Shown here: in pieces, positions 7,552 through 16,374 of the stretch
Layout: each line of letters starts with the position of its first letter
Position numbering within the stretch: the first letter of the stretch is position 1
Assembly: GCA_040224245.1 (NCBI GenBank)
Contig: JBEGIR010000026.1
Coordinates: forward strand, 64,414-128,413
Direction of reading: 5' to 3'
Origin: Puniceicoccaceae bacterium
GTDB taxonomy: Bacteria; Verrucomicrobiota; Verrucomicrobiia; Opitutales; JAFGAQ01
Length of the DNA: 64,000 nt
Program-made: the position numbers and the translations under genes
The notes under the pieces: model-generated
Told to the model about the DNA's origin: nothing
Seen by the model: the letters and a program-made list of their open reading frames with translations, nothing else
Database searches by the model: none

Positions 7552-8552
7552 GTTGAGCAACTCCGGTTCAGGGGAAGAGCGGTTTCTTCAGCCGTCGCTT
7601 TTTTCACCTGATCATGTCGCTTGTGGCGGGCACCAAGGTGCCGCTCATTTCGTTCACGCGCGAGTTTCATCTGCAAATTGCGCTGACTCAGTCGCTCCCG
7701 TTTTTCGGATGTGATCTTGTCATGGCAATACGGACAAGACAAGCCCTCCGCATAGTGCGGCGAACGCAGATCATCCGGACTCAGAGGCATGCGACAGGCG
7801 TGACACATGGAGTAGCTTCCCGGCTCCAGGTCGTGATTGACGGTAACGCGCTCATCAAACACGAAGCATTCCCCCTTCCAGAGACTCTCCGATGCCGGAA
7901 CCTGATGCAGATACTCCAAAATGCCTCCCTCCAGGTGGTAAACTTCCTTGAATCCCTTTTCCAAGAGAAATGAGGTCGCCTTTTCACAACGGATGCCACC
8001 CGTACAGAACATGGCCACTTTTGGAGTTTTATCGGGGTCTAGATGTTCCTTTACGTATTTGGGAAACTCGCGAAAACTTTGCGTTTTGGGGTTGAGCGCT
8101 CCCTCAAAAGTTCCCACCGCGTATTCATAGTCGTTTCGCGTATCCACGAGTACCACATCCTGCTGCCGGATGAGATCGTTCCACTCATCCGGTTTCACGT
8201 AGGTTCCCACCTTACGACTGGGATCCACGCCCTCCACTCCAAGTGTGACGATTTCACGTTTCAGGCGGACCTTCATTCGATGAAACGGACGAAAGGGAGC
8301 CTCGGCCACCTTGAAGGGCAAGGTTTCGATTCCAAGACATGAAGCCAGAAAATGCAGCAGGGCTTCCACCTCTTGCTCCGGACCGGACACCGTTCCATTG
8401 ACCCCCTCCCGGGCCACCAAAATGGTGCCCAGCACAGAACGGGACTCCAGAAACGATTCCAGCTGCTGCTTCAGTTCGGCTGGGTCAGACACGGGAATAA
8501 ATTTGTAAAATGCGGAGACGCGAAACGTCCCATCTTCAGGCCGGTGTTCCAT
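7548..8552 (-). CDS. trhO: rhodanese-family tRNA uridine(34) hydroxylase TrhO (YceA)
   Basis: A 334-residue YceA/TrhO protein. In Escherichia coli TrhO takes part in oxygen-dependent formation of 5-hydroxyuridine at tRNA wobble position 34. An N-terminal ferredoxin-like domain (residues 1-100, with GTILVAREGVNGTVSG) precedes a rhodanese domain whose active-site loop is CTGGIRCEKA. A C-terminal zinc-ribbon-like segment has paired cysteines (CHACRMPL and CPYCHDKI), then a basic Arg/Lys tail. I start at the ATG at 8552 (MEHRPEDG); the frame extends to 8585 but the added residues are hydrophobic and atypical. Its last bases overlap the surE start. Confidence 0.92.
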   Translation of the reverse strand: MEHRPEDGTFRVSAFYKFIPVSDPAELKQQLESFLESRSVLGTILVAREGVNGTVSGPEQEVEALLHFLASCLGIETLPFKVAEAPFRPFHRMKVRLKREIVTLGVEGVDPSRKVGTYVKPDEWNDLIRQQDVVLVDTRNDYEYAVGTFEGALNPKTQSFREFPKYVKEHLDPDKTPKVAMFCTGGIRCEKATSFLLEKGFKEVYHLEGGILEYLHQVPASESLWKGECFVFDERVTVNHDLEPGSYSMCHACRMPLSPDDLRSPHYAEGLSCPYCHDKITSEKRERLSQRNLQMKLARERNERHLGARHKRHDQVKKATAEETALPLNRSCST

Positions 8553-8794
8553 GACGATGTGTATCAAAATGATCAGATGAGGCACACATCAATACAGGTC
8601 TGCCTCAAAGCACTACCCATAGTCATCGCCAAATCAGATTCAAGATATTCCAGTGCCCTGCCAAAAACCGAAACCCAAAACCAGAACAAATCCCCATAGG
8701 CATTTTTTTCCGAACACCCGCTCAATAAGAATATTTTTCATTGATTATCAACATCTTACAACTCCGGCATCCCCTTTGCTTAGCCCATGCGATC

Positions 8795-9628
8795 ATGGCT
8801 GTGGTATCGCAACATTCCAACAAGACTGTTCAATGGGCAAAATTTGCAGCAGTAATCAATGTACGCCGACTGGCAGCTGCTGCCTGCATTGCTCTCACCG
8901 CCTGCATACTCCTGTTTCCCACAGGACTTGAAGCTCAAACCCAGCCAGCTTCCGCAACACCGGGAATCAATGTCACGCTTTCGGGTGTCGATGGCGAAGG
9001 AGACCTTGGCATCGCGATCCAAATTGTCTTTCTGATGACGTTGCTGACGCTTGCCCCTTCGATCCTGATGCTGATGACCGCGTTCACCCGCATCCTGATT
9101 GTCCTGGGATTTGTCCGTAATGCCATCGGCGTGCAGTCTGCCCCTTCGAATCAGATCATCATCGGCATTGCACTATTCCTTACGCTCTTTGTCATGGCGC
9201 CCATCCTCGACCGCATCAATGAGGACGCCTTACAACCCTATCTGGAGGAAAGCATTACCTCCACTGAAGCAATCAACGCAGCCACAGGCCACCTGAAGAG
9301 CTTCATGCTCGCCCAGACACGCCAAAGCGACATCGAGTTTTTCCTCGGACTATCCGGTATGGGTCCCACCCGTGTGGAGGAGGTACCGATGAAAGTCATG
9401 ATCCCTTCATTCATTATCAGTGAACTTCGCACTGCCTTTCAGATGGGATTTCTCATCTACCTCCCCTTTGTGCTGATTGATTTCCTGGTCGCCACGACCC
9501 TCATGTCCATGGGCATGATGATGATGCCACCGGTCATCGTCTCCCTCCCCTTCAAGATTCTGCTCTTTGTGGTCGTGGATGGGTGGTATCTCGTGATCCG
9601 CTCTCTCGCTCAAAGCTTCACCCTGTAG
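8795..9628 (+). CDS. fliP: flagellar export apparatus protein FliP
   Basis: Integral membrane core of the flagellar type III export gate, forming a channel with FliQ and FliR. The 277-residue protein has an N-terminal signal peptide (hydrophobic AAAACIALTACILLF, cleavage near LEA) and then the long hydrophobic segments of FliP. Family motifs are seen in LAPSILMLMTAFTRILIVLGFVRNA, MAPILDRINEDAL and the C-terminal GMMMMPPVIVSLPFKI. The frame extends upstream to a TTG at 8741; the ATG at 8795 gives a normal signal peptide. First gene of a rightward flagellar block running to about 18.3 kb; fliQ starts 24 bases after its stop. Confidence 0.96.
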   Translation: MAVVSQHSNKTVQWAKFAAVINVRRLAAAACIALTACILLFPTGLEAQTQPASATPGINVTLSGVDGEGDLGIAIQIVFLMTLLTLAPSILMLMTAFTRILIVLGFVRNAIGVQSAPSNQIIIGIALFLTLFVMAPILDRINEDALQPYLEESITSTEAINAATGHLKSFMLAQTRQSDIEFFLGLSGMGPTRVEEVPMKVMIPSFIISELRTAFQMGFLIYLPFVLIDFLVATTLMSMGMMMMPPVIVSLPFKILLFVVVDGWYLVIRSLAQSFTL

Positions 9629-9652
9629 TTCACATCCAACATCACGCATCCC

Positions 9653-9922
9653 ATGAACCCTGAACTCACTCTCGAACTGCTGCACCATTTCATTCGAACA
9701 GCCCTGTTGCTGAGTGCACCCTTCCTGGGAACCGCAATCCTCATCGGCACTGGGGTCAGCCTGCTGCAATCCGTCACCAGCATCCAGGAACAAACCATTC
9801 CCTTTGTTGCAAAATTGTTTTCCGTCGGCGTGATGTTCCTGATCGCATCACCATGGCTGCTGCGAAGCCTCGTCGAGTTCACCGCGAGTCTCTACAACCA
9901 ATTTCCGCTCATGGCACAATGA
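9653..9922 (+). CDS. fliQ: flagellar export apparatus protein FliQ
   Basis: An 89-residue protein with two transmembrane helices (residues about 15-38 and 50-75), the expected size and layout of FliQ, a component of the export gate. Helix 1 includes ALLLSAPFLGTAILIGTGVSLLQSVTSIQEQT, where the T-xIQEQT stretch is a family hallmark; helix 2 is preceded by PFVAKLFSVGVMFL. Its stop codon overlaps the fliR start as ATGA, which points to translational coupling. Confidence 0.95.
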   Translation: MNPELTLELLHHFIRTALLLSAPFLGTAILIGTGVSLLQSVTSIQEQTIPFVAKLFSVGVMFLIASPWLLRSLVEFTASLYNQFPLMAQ

Positions 9923-10683
9923 ACCTCACGCTGCCATACATCCTGACGTTCTTCCTTGCGTCACTGCGACTCGGTGCCCTGCTGATGATGATTCCGGCGA
10001 TGGGCGGCAACTTTGTACCCATGCAGATTCGCATCGCACTGGTCTTTGCCATCACGGTGCTCATGATTCCCGCCATTGAGGTCGTCGGCCTGCAAAACAA
10101 CATCAACATCTGGGAATTATCATTCTGGGCCGTTGGAGAATTGCTGCTCGGCTTTTTCATGGGCATTTGCGTGCGGGCACTGTTTGCCATCATGGAGGTT
10201 GCGGGTCACCTGATCTCGCAGGAAATCGGCTTGATGATGGCTGAACAATTTGACCCTGCCAGTGGAGCCAACTCCAACTTGATCGGTGTGCTGCTCTTTT
10301 ACTTCACGACCATCCTCTTTTTCATCATCGGGGGACACCTTCAGGTCATTCAGTCCCTGGCCACCAGCTTTCAAATCGTGCCCATCATCAAAAACGACTG
10401 GGAAGTGAGCAACTTTCAAACCGTAGCCTCCGTGCTCGGGCAGGTATTCTCGCTCGCCGTATCGATCGCAGCACCGTTCATCGCTGTGAACTTCATCATC
10501 ACCCTGGGGTTTGGCGTTCTGGGAAAGGTGGCTCCCAAAATCAATGTGATGCTGCTGTCGTTCTCATTCCGCATCGTCGGCGGCATGCTTATCTTCTTCA
10601 TTACCGCCAATCTCATTTTCAACTTCCTGCTGCACTACAGCGAAGAAGTTCCAGCCAGCATGCTCGAATTCCTCCTTCGCTAA
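9919..10683 (+). CDS. fliR: flagellar export apparatus protein FliR
   Basis: A 254-residue membrane protein of the flagellar type III export gate. It has about six hydrophobic segments and family-typical stretches such as LRLGALLMMIPAMGG near the N-terminus and GEQL/GELLLGFFMGI. LISQEIGLMMAEQFDPASG and an LGVLGKVAPKINVMLLSFSFRIVGGM-type region follow (the last split by one change from consensus). The frame is open from 9853, but the ATG at 9919 overlaps the fliQ stop by four bases and begins the protein in the usual place. flhB follows after 15 bases. Confidence 0.95.
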   Translation: MNLTLPYILTFFLASLRLGALLMMIPAMGGNFVPMQIRIALVFAITVLMIPAIEVVGLQNNINIWELSFWAVGELLLGFFMGICVRALFAIMEVAGHLISQEIGLMMAEQFDPASGANSNLIGVLLFYFTTILFFIIGGHLQVIQSLATSFQIVPIIKNDWEVSNFQTVASVLGQVFSLAVSIAAPFIAVNFIITLGFGVLGKVAPKINVMLLSFSFRIVGGMLIFFITANLIFNFLLHYSEEVPASMLEFLLR

Positions 10684-10698
10684 CCCATTAACGACATC

Positions 10699-11829
10699 AT
10701 GGCTGATACCGACAAAGATCAAAAAACCGAGGATCCAACCTCCAAACGTCTCAGTGAAGCGTTCAAGGAGGGGAACTTCGCCAAGGCCGAGGAAATTCAG
10801 GTCGCACTGATGCTTGCAGCCTCATTTTTTGCGCTGCTGTTCTACGCGGGTAACGGAGCACGCAACCTCGGGCTGCTCGCCAGTGATATTTTTGCGCGCG
10901 TTGGCGAGGTTACCATCAACGCCGAAACTGCTGTCAGTTGGATGCGATTCGCCTATACCGAAGGTCTCGCCATCCTCATCCCGATCATGCTCCCCTGCAC
11001 AGCTGCCGCTATCATCGGTGCCGGCCTTCAGAGCGGATTTAAGCTCACCCCAAAGGTTCTCGCTTGGAAACCGCAACGGCTGAACCCTGTCACGGGCTTC
11101 AAAAATTTGTTTTCCAAGGACAAACTGCGGGCATTCCTGATCGAATTCCTGAAGTTTGCTGCCGTATTGGCGATCATCCTCAACGGCATCATCGCCCTGC
11201 TGGAAGACCCGATTTTTCACCATCCGGTCACGGCCATCTATACGCTGATGTTCATTCACCGACTCTTTCTGGTGGTCTTCATTCGCCTGGTCATCGCCAT
11301 CGGCATCATCGCCGCGATCAACTACTTCTTTCAAAAACGCAAAAACTTTGAAGACCTGAAAATGACCAAGCAGGAGGTCAAGGACGAGCGGAAGAATCAG
11401 GAAGGTGACCCCGCCGTGAAAGGTCGCCAGCGCGCACTTGCCCGCAGTCTTCTGCAACGCCAGATGTTTGGCGCAGTACCGGATGCCGATGTGGTGGTCA
11501 CCAACCCAACCCACTTCGCCATCGCCCTGAAATACGAACGGGGGCAGGATGATGCGCCAGTCATTCTCGCCAAGGGACAAAACCTCATTGCTCAGAAAAT
11601 CAAGGCCATCGCCCGGGAAAACGATGTGCCCATGGTTGAAAACAAACCCGTCGCTCAGATGCTGTTCAAGATGGGCAAGGTTGGCAGCCCCGTCCCTTAC
11701 GAACTCTATCAGGTCGTCGCCGAAATCCTCGCACACGTCTACAAGACCCACCGCTACTACTTTCATCAACTGCACGCCCGCCGTCGCGCAAAGAATGGCC
11801 AAACGACTGATTCCAAACGTACCCGCTGA
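10699..11829 (+). CDS. flhB: flagellar export switch protein FlhB
   Basis: Controls substrate switching in the flagellar export apparatus. The 376-residue protein starts with the typical polar stretch (DQKTEDPTSKRLSEAF), has four membrane segments over residues 30-210, and ends in the cytosolic autocleavage domain. The NPTH cleavage motif is intact in VVTNPTHFAIALKY (around residue 270), followed by ENDVPMVENKPVAQMLF and a PYELYQVVAEILA helix. The KQEVKDE linker helix is also present. The conserved NPTH argues for a working switch. Confidence 0.96.
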   Translation: MADTDKDQKTEDPTSKRLSEAFKEGNFAKAEEIQVALMLAASFFALLFYAGNGARNLGLLASDIFARVGEVTINAETAVSWMRFAYTEGLAILIPIMLPCTAAAIIGAGLQSGFKLTPKVLAWKPQRLNPVTGFKNLFSKDKLRAFLIEFLKFAAVLAIILNGIIALLEDPIFHHPVTAIYTLMFIHRLFLVVFIRLVIAIGIIAAINYFFQKRKNFEDLKMTKQEVKDERKNQEGDPAVKGRQRALARSLLQRQMFGAVPDADVVVTNPTHFAIALKYERGQDDAPVILAKGQNLIAQKIKAIARENDVPMVENKPVAQMLFKMGKVGSPVPYELYQVVAEILAHVYKTHRYYFHQLHARRRAKNGQTTDSKRTR

Positions 11830-11834
11830 TTTCC

Positions 11835-14039
11835 ATGTCCCGATTCCCTGCCATTTCCGCACGCGGCAATTCCGCCGCACAACTGTTCAGCAAAAACCCG
11901 GACCTGCTCTTTGTCGCCGGACTGTTTGGAGCCATCTTCATTCTGGTACTTCCCATTGCTCCGGGCTTTCTCGATGGACTCCTTTCCATCTCCATCGGCA
12001 GCTCCCTGCTCGTGATGCTGCTGATCATCTACATCAGATACCCGCCCGATTTTTCCGTCTTTCCCACGATTCTGCTGTCCATGACCCTGTTCCGCCTGGG
12101 GCTGAATGTTGCCTCCACACGGCTCATTCTTCTGGATGGATATGCAGGAAACGTCATCAACTCCTTCGGCGAGTTTGTGGTACGCGGCAATTACGTGGTG
12201 GGAGCCGTGGTTTTCCTGATCCTGGTCATTGTCAACTTCATGGTCATCACCAAGGGTGCCGGGCGCATTGCCGAAGTCGCCGCACGCTTTACACTCGATG
12301 CCATGCCTGGCAAGCAAATGTCCATCGATGCCGAACTCAATGCAGGAATTATCGACGAACGCACCGCCAGCCAGCGTCGGGAAAAAATCCAGCGTGAGGC
12401 CGACTTTTACGGTGCAATGGACGGTGCCAGCAAATTCGTCCGAGGCGATGCGGTAGCAGGGATTCTGATCACCCTGATCAACATCATCGGCGGTTTTGCA
12501 ATCGGGGTGATGCAAAAACAAATGAGTCTGGTAGAAGCCCTGCAGACCTATACCCTACTCTCGGTTGGTGATGGACTGGTCTCACAGATTCCATCCCTCA
12601 TCGTTTCGTTTGCCGCCGGCATTCTGGTCACCCGCACAAATGAAACCGCCGACTTGGGTCAGAGCATCAGTCAAACCATCGTTACCCAGCCCCGGGCACT
12701 CGGAGTTTCCGCCGCCCTCATCAGCACATTTGCCATTATTCCAGGCATGCCGGTTCTGCCATTTCTGCTGCTGGGAGGGGTGACGGGAACCGCAGCTTGG
12801 TGGATCCATCGCAAACAACAAGCTGAAGCCGAAGAACTCGCCCAACTCCCGGGTAGTCGACCTAGGTCCAAGGCACTTCCCGACGGTCGAGCAGGTGAAC
12901 CTGAAGGTGGAGGCGATGGTCAGGGAGCCAGTGAAGGGGCACAAAGTTTTGAAAACCTGATTTCGACTGACACTTTCAGCATTGAGCTGGGATACGGTTT
13001 GCTCTCACTCGCGAACAAAGGCAATGGCGGCGATTTGCTTGAACGCATCACCGGACTTCGCAAAAGCCTTGCCAAGGAACTGGGTATCATCGTGCCTCCC
13101 GTTGCGGTGAGGGACAATCTGGAACTCGATGCCAATCACTACCGCTTCCTGCTACGGGGAAAACAGGTCGCAGAGGGACAGATCATGCCTGAACGTTGGC
13201 TGGCCATGAATGTATCCAACAGTTCCGTTTCCCTCAAAGGAACCGTTACCAAAGAACCCGTTTTTGGACTCGACGCCGTCTGGGTGACCGAAGCAGTCAA
13301 AAAGACTGCCGAAATCAATGGCTACACCGTCGTGGATGCCACGTCCGTCCTCATCACCCATCTCTCTGAAACCCTGAAAAAGGTATCGGAACAAATCCTC
13401 GACCGCGAGGATGTCCAGAAGTTGATCGACCTGGTCAAGGAAAAGAATCCCACGCTGATCAATGAACTCATGCCCGATCTCGCCTCCGTCGGCTTGATCC
13501 AACGGGTTCTGCGCAACCTGCTCAAGGAGGGCATTCCGATTCGCAATCTCACCGTCATTCTTGAAACGATAGCAGACTTCGCACCTTTCACCAAAAACCC
13601 CGATGATCTCTCAGAGCAGGTGCGCAAGCGCATTGGAACCTATTTCATGCATCAATATGAAGGCGAAGAGGGTATTGTGCACGCCATGACACTTGAACCC
13701 AGGCTTGACCAGCTCATTGCCTCTCAGGTGAAACGCACGCAGACGGATATCGGCATCATGCTCGATCCCAGTCTCACCCAACACCTGCTGCATGAACTCA
13801 ATCACCGCATCAACGACATGTCCGAGCAGGGCTATCAACCCATCCTCATCACCAGTGCCGAGGTACGTTTGCCGTTCCGACGGTTTTTCGAGCCTTCCTT
13901 CCCTCAACTGATTGTGCTATCTTATCAGGAGTTTCCCAATGATATTCAGATTCAGACTTTCTCCATCATCACCATGCCCGGTGAGATCTCTGGCATGAAA
14001 ACCGACGAACCCGAGCCTTCCTATGCAAGAGCCAGCTAG
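11835..14039 (+). CDS. flhA: flagellar export gate protein FlhA
   Basis: Large component of the flagellar export gate, engaging chaperone-substrate complexes through its cytosolic domain. The 734-residue protein has about eight membrane segments in residues 25-330. The FHIPEP-family signature lies in [22 protein letters not shown], the conserved charged cytoplasmic loop in [29 protein letters not shown], and [23 protein letters not shown] is intact. A Gly/Glu-rich linker (about 335-375) precedes the C-terminal domain. It is somewhat longer than the usual 690 residues, mostly in that linker. The last 17 bases overlap flhF. Confidence 0.96.
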   Translation: [734 protein letters not shown]

Positions 14040-15183
14040 TCCCACCGTTCAGGAACCCCGTGTGTTTCGGCTGATTGTTGCCAATGCCTCTGAGGCGGTA
14101 CAGCTGATACAGAAAAAATTCGGCACACACGCTACCGTTCAGTCTGTCAAACAGCATCAACCGAAAGGGGTCAGTAAACTCTGGTCGAATCCAAAACTGG
14201 AAATCATTGTTTCAGTTCCACGCCAGGGCGAAGTCAAGGCACCGTTTCAGTTGCCACCCTCCCCCGAATCCGAGTCCGAAGAAGCAACAAAAAAACCAAA
14301 ACCAAGCGAGACATCCGACGAGGCCGCAATGCCTGATATCGAAGAGGTTACCCAATCCGGAAGAGATACCCCCGTAAACGAGCCGAAAGATACGCCCGAA
14401 CCAGAGCCACCAAACGAGTCAGATGGTACTGCAACATCCATTTCCATCGAAGAACTGCTCCTCCAGTCCGGCTTTGACAAAACACTCGTACAACGGCTCA
14501 AAAATCTGCCCCAGTGGACCAGCATCCGCCAGCGCTCCACCAAGCAGGGTCTCACCGAACTGATCTCCCTGCTTCGCGCCGAATTCTCTGCTGCCCAAAC
14601 CGAACAGCCAGGTCCACATGTCGCCTTCATCGGCACACCAGGAGTCGGCAAATCCACGGTGCTGCAAAAAACCATCGCCAATCGCATCTTTGTTCACGGC
14701 AAGCAGGTACAGGTGCTCAAGCTCGACGATGAAGATCCAAACCCCGATGACCTGCTCACGGTATTCTGTGAGGTCGTCGGTGCACGGCTGGTCAGGGATC
14801 CCAACGACCTCCAACTGGGGAAATCGACCGAGATTTACGTGGATCTACCCGGTGTTACACTGCAACACCCCGAGCGTATCCGCCACTTCAAATCCGCACT
14901 TGACGAATTGAAGATCCAGTCACGCGTGCTTGTGATGAACAGCCTCTACGACGCCCACTCCCTGACCCGGAGCTATGAAATCGCCCGCCACATGGGTGTC
15001 ACCCATCAAACCTTCACCCACCTTGATGAACTCGAACATTGGGCAAAGCTTTGGAAATTCGTTCTCACCGGCAGCTACCCGCTCATCTTCATCAACACTG
15101 GCATGTCAACTGCCACCCATGCCAGCGAGTCCTTTCTTCCCTTACTCATTTCGAAGACTTTTCCAAAAATTTTACTGAATTAA
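14023..15183 (+). CDS. flhF: FlhF-like SRP-family GTPase with divergent G motifs
   Basis: A 386-residue SRP-GTPase homologue, in other bacteria the factor that sets flagellar position and number. Residues 1-70 form the N-terminal domain, 75-145 an acidic Pro/Glu linker, 145-200 an N domain, and 200-386 the G domain. The P-loop reads GTPGVGKST (canonical GPTGVGKTT). The G3 region reads DLPGV rather than DTAGR-like, and the G4 motif reads THLDE where TKLDE is expected. Lysine of the G4 motif is therefore replaced, which may weaken guanine specificity. Its start overlaps flhA. No flhG/fleN partner follows; a small membrane protein gene is there instead. Confidence 0.85.
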   Translation: MQEPASPTVQEPRVFRLIVANASEAVQLIQKKFGTHATVQSVKQHQPKGVSKLWSNPKLEIIVSVPRQGEVKAPFQLPPSPESESEEATKKPKPSETSDEAAMPDIEEVTQSGRDTPVNEPKDTPEPEPPNESDGTATSISIEELLLQSGFDKTLVQRLKNLPQWTSIRQRSTKQGLTELISLLRAEFSAAQTEQPGPHVAFIGTPGVGKSTVLQKTIANRIFVHGKQVQVLKLDDEDPNPDDLLTVFCEVVGARLVRDPNDLQLGKSTEIYVDLPGVTLQHPERIRHFKSALDELKIQSRVLVMNSLYDAHSLTRSYEIARHMGVTHQTFTHLDELEHWAKLWKFVLTGSYPLIFINTGMSTATHASESFLPLLISKTFPKILLN

Positions 15184-15265
15184 TCCTTAACGACTTTTAC
15201 AATTCAACGATTATCAAATCAGCGGCGATCCGCTGCCGATTGTCTCTACTTCAGTTCGCAATACC

Positions 15266-15550
15266 ATGAAAACCGCCTGTGAATACGTCAAATTCGGAGG
15301 ATGTCTGGGATTTACCACCGTTTTTCTCTGGGTCCTGCTGAGGGATCGTGACGTCGTATCCGCAGTCTTTGACGCATCCATTGCATGTGTAGTGATGGCG
15401 TTTGCATTCAAGCTCTTGCATCGCTACACTCGCATGTTACACATGGAAGTGGTGCGCTCCAGGCAGGCTGCATTGGCCGAACAGGATGAAGAAGAGTCTG
15501 GACATGGCTCGAATCTCAAGGCCATATCGGATCGCAGCATCACAACCTGA
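15266..15550 (+). CDS. small two-helix membrane protein in the flagellar block
   Basis: I do not recognise this 94-residue protein. It has two hydrophobic segments (residues about 11-26 and 32-52) separated by a short charged turn (LRDRD). A cytosol-like charged tail follows, rich in Arg and Glu (VVRSRQAALAEQDEEE). It sits between flhF and fliA, on the same strand, in the position where many flagellated bacteria carry flhG. Its location suggests a role linked to flagellar assembly or placement, but nothing in the sequence shows a function. Confidence 0.65.
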   Translation: MKTACEYVKFGGCLGFTTVFLWVLLRDRDVVSAVFDASIACVVMAFAFKLLHRYTRMLHMEVVRSRQAALAEQDEEESGHGSNLKAISDRSITT

Positions 15551-15582
15551 CGATCCGCAACCGCTCACGATCCACATCCACC

Positions 15583-16362
15583 ATGACTCAGACAAGCACC
15601 AACTCTGCTCAGAGAAAATCGGCCGCCAATGCCTATGGTGAAGTGACCCGACGACAGGAGAGCGTCGAAGAAATCGTGACCCGCCACCTGCCGCTGGTGA
15701 AGTCCATCGTCGGCAAAATCAAGATGCGGCTGCCCGATCACATTGATTTTAACGATCTCTACAGCGTCGGCGTGACCGGACTCATCTCTGCCGTACAGAA
15801 ATACGATCCACAGCGCAATCGCTCATTTTCAAGTTTTGCGTTCATCCGCATTCGTGGAGCTATTCTCGACGAGCTGCGACGCTTGGACTGGATGCCTCGC
15901 GGAAACCGTGCACAGGCAAAAATGCTGCAGGAGACCATTTCAAATCTTGAAACACGACTCAAGCGCCCGGTTGAGGAACACGAAATTCGTAAGGAACTCG
16001 GCATGTCCGTACAGGAATACGGCAAACTCATGAAAAAAGTTCGCCCGATTTCCGTGATTTCACTCGACCAAAGCATGGACGGTGGATCAGACGAAAGCCC
16101 ACCTCTCAAAGAAGCGATTGCCGATTCAAGCCAGGCTCCCATTCAGGAAAAAGTGGAAACCAAGGAAATGATCGGTCTGCTCAAGCGTCGCATTGCCACC
16201 CTTCCCGATGCGTCCCGCAAAGTTCTGGCGATGTACTATTTCGAAGGCATGCGACTTTCGGAAATTGCCCAAGTCTTTAACCTCACGGAATCCCGGATTT
16301 GCCAAATCCACGCTCAGGCCATCGCATCCCTGAGGGCTTACGTTGACAAAGTCAGTCAATAA
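15583..16362 (+). CDS. fliA: flagellar sigma factor FliA (sigma-28, WhiG type)
   Basis: Sigma factor for late flagellar genes. The 259-residue protein has region 2 (LVKSIVGKIKMRLPDHIDFNDL through YSVGVTGLISAVQKYD and FSSFAFIRIRGAILDELR-LDWMPR), with a WMPR motif typical of FliA/WhiG. Region 3 contains VEEHEIRKELGMSVQEY, and region 4 is the helix-turn-helix MRLSEIAQVFNLTESRICQIHAQA. It lies between the export genes and motAB. No clear sigma-28 promoter could be picked out by eye upstream of motA. Confidence 0.95.
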   Translation: MTQTSTNSAQRKSAANAYGEVTRRQESVEEIVTRHLPLVKSIVGKIKMRLPDHIDFNDLYSVGVTGLISAVQKYDPQRNRSFSSFAFIRIRGAILDELRRLDWMPRGNRAQAKMLQETISNLETRLKRPVEEHEIRKELGMSVQEYGKLMKKVRPISVISLDQSMDGGSDESPPLKEAIADSSQAPIQEKVETKEMIGLLKRRIATLPDASRKVLAMYYFEGMRLSEIAQVFNLTESRICQIHAQAIASLRAYVDKVSQ

Positions 16363-16374
16363 ACAAAGCGCGTC

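Noticed and set aside
7551-7560. TTG start for surE
   Set aside because: It lies immediately after the GGAG, leaving no spacer; the GTG at 7551 with the GTGA overlap is better.
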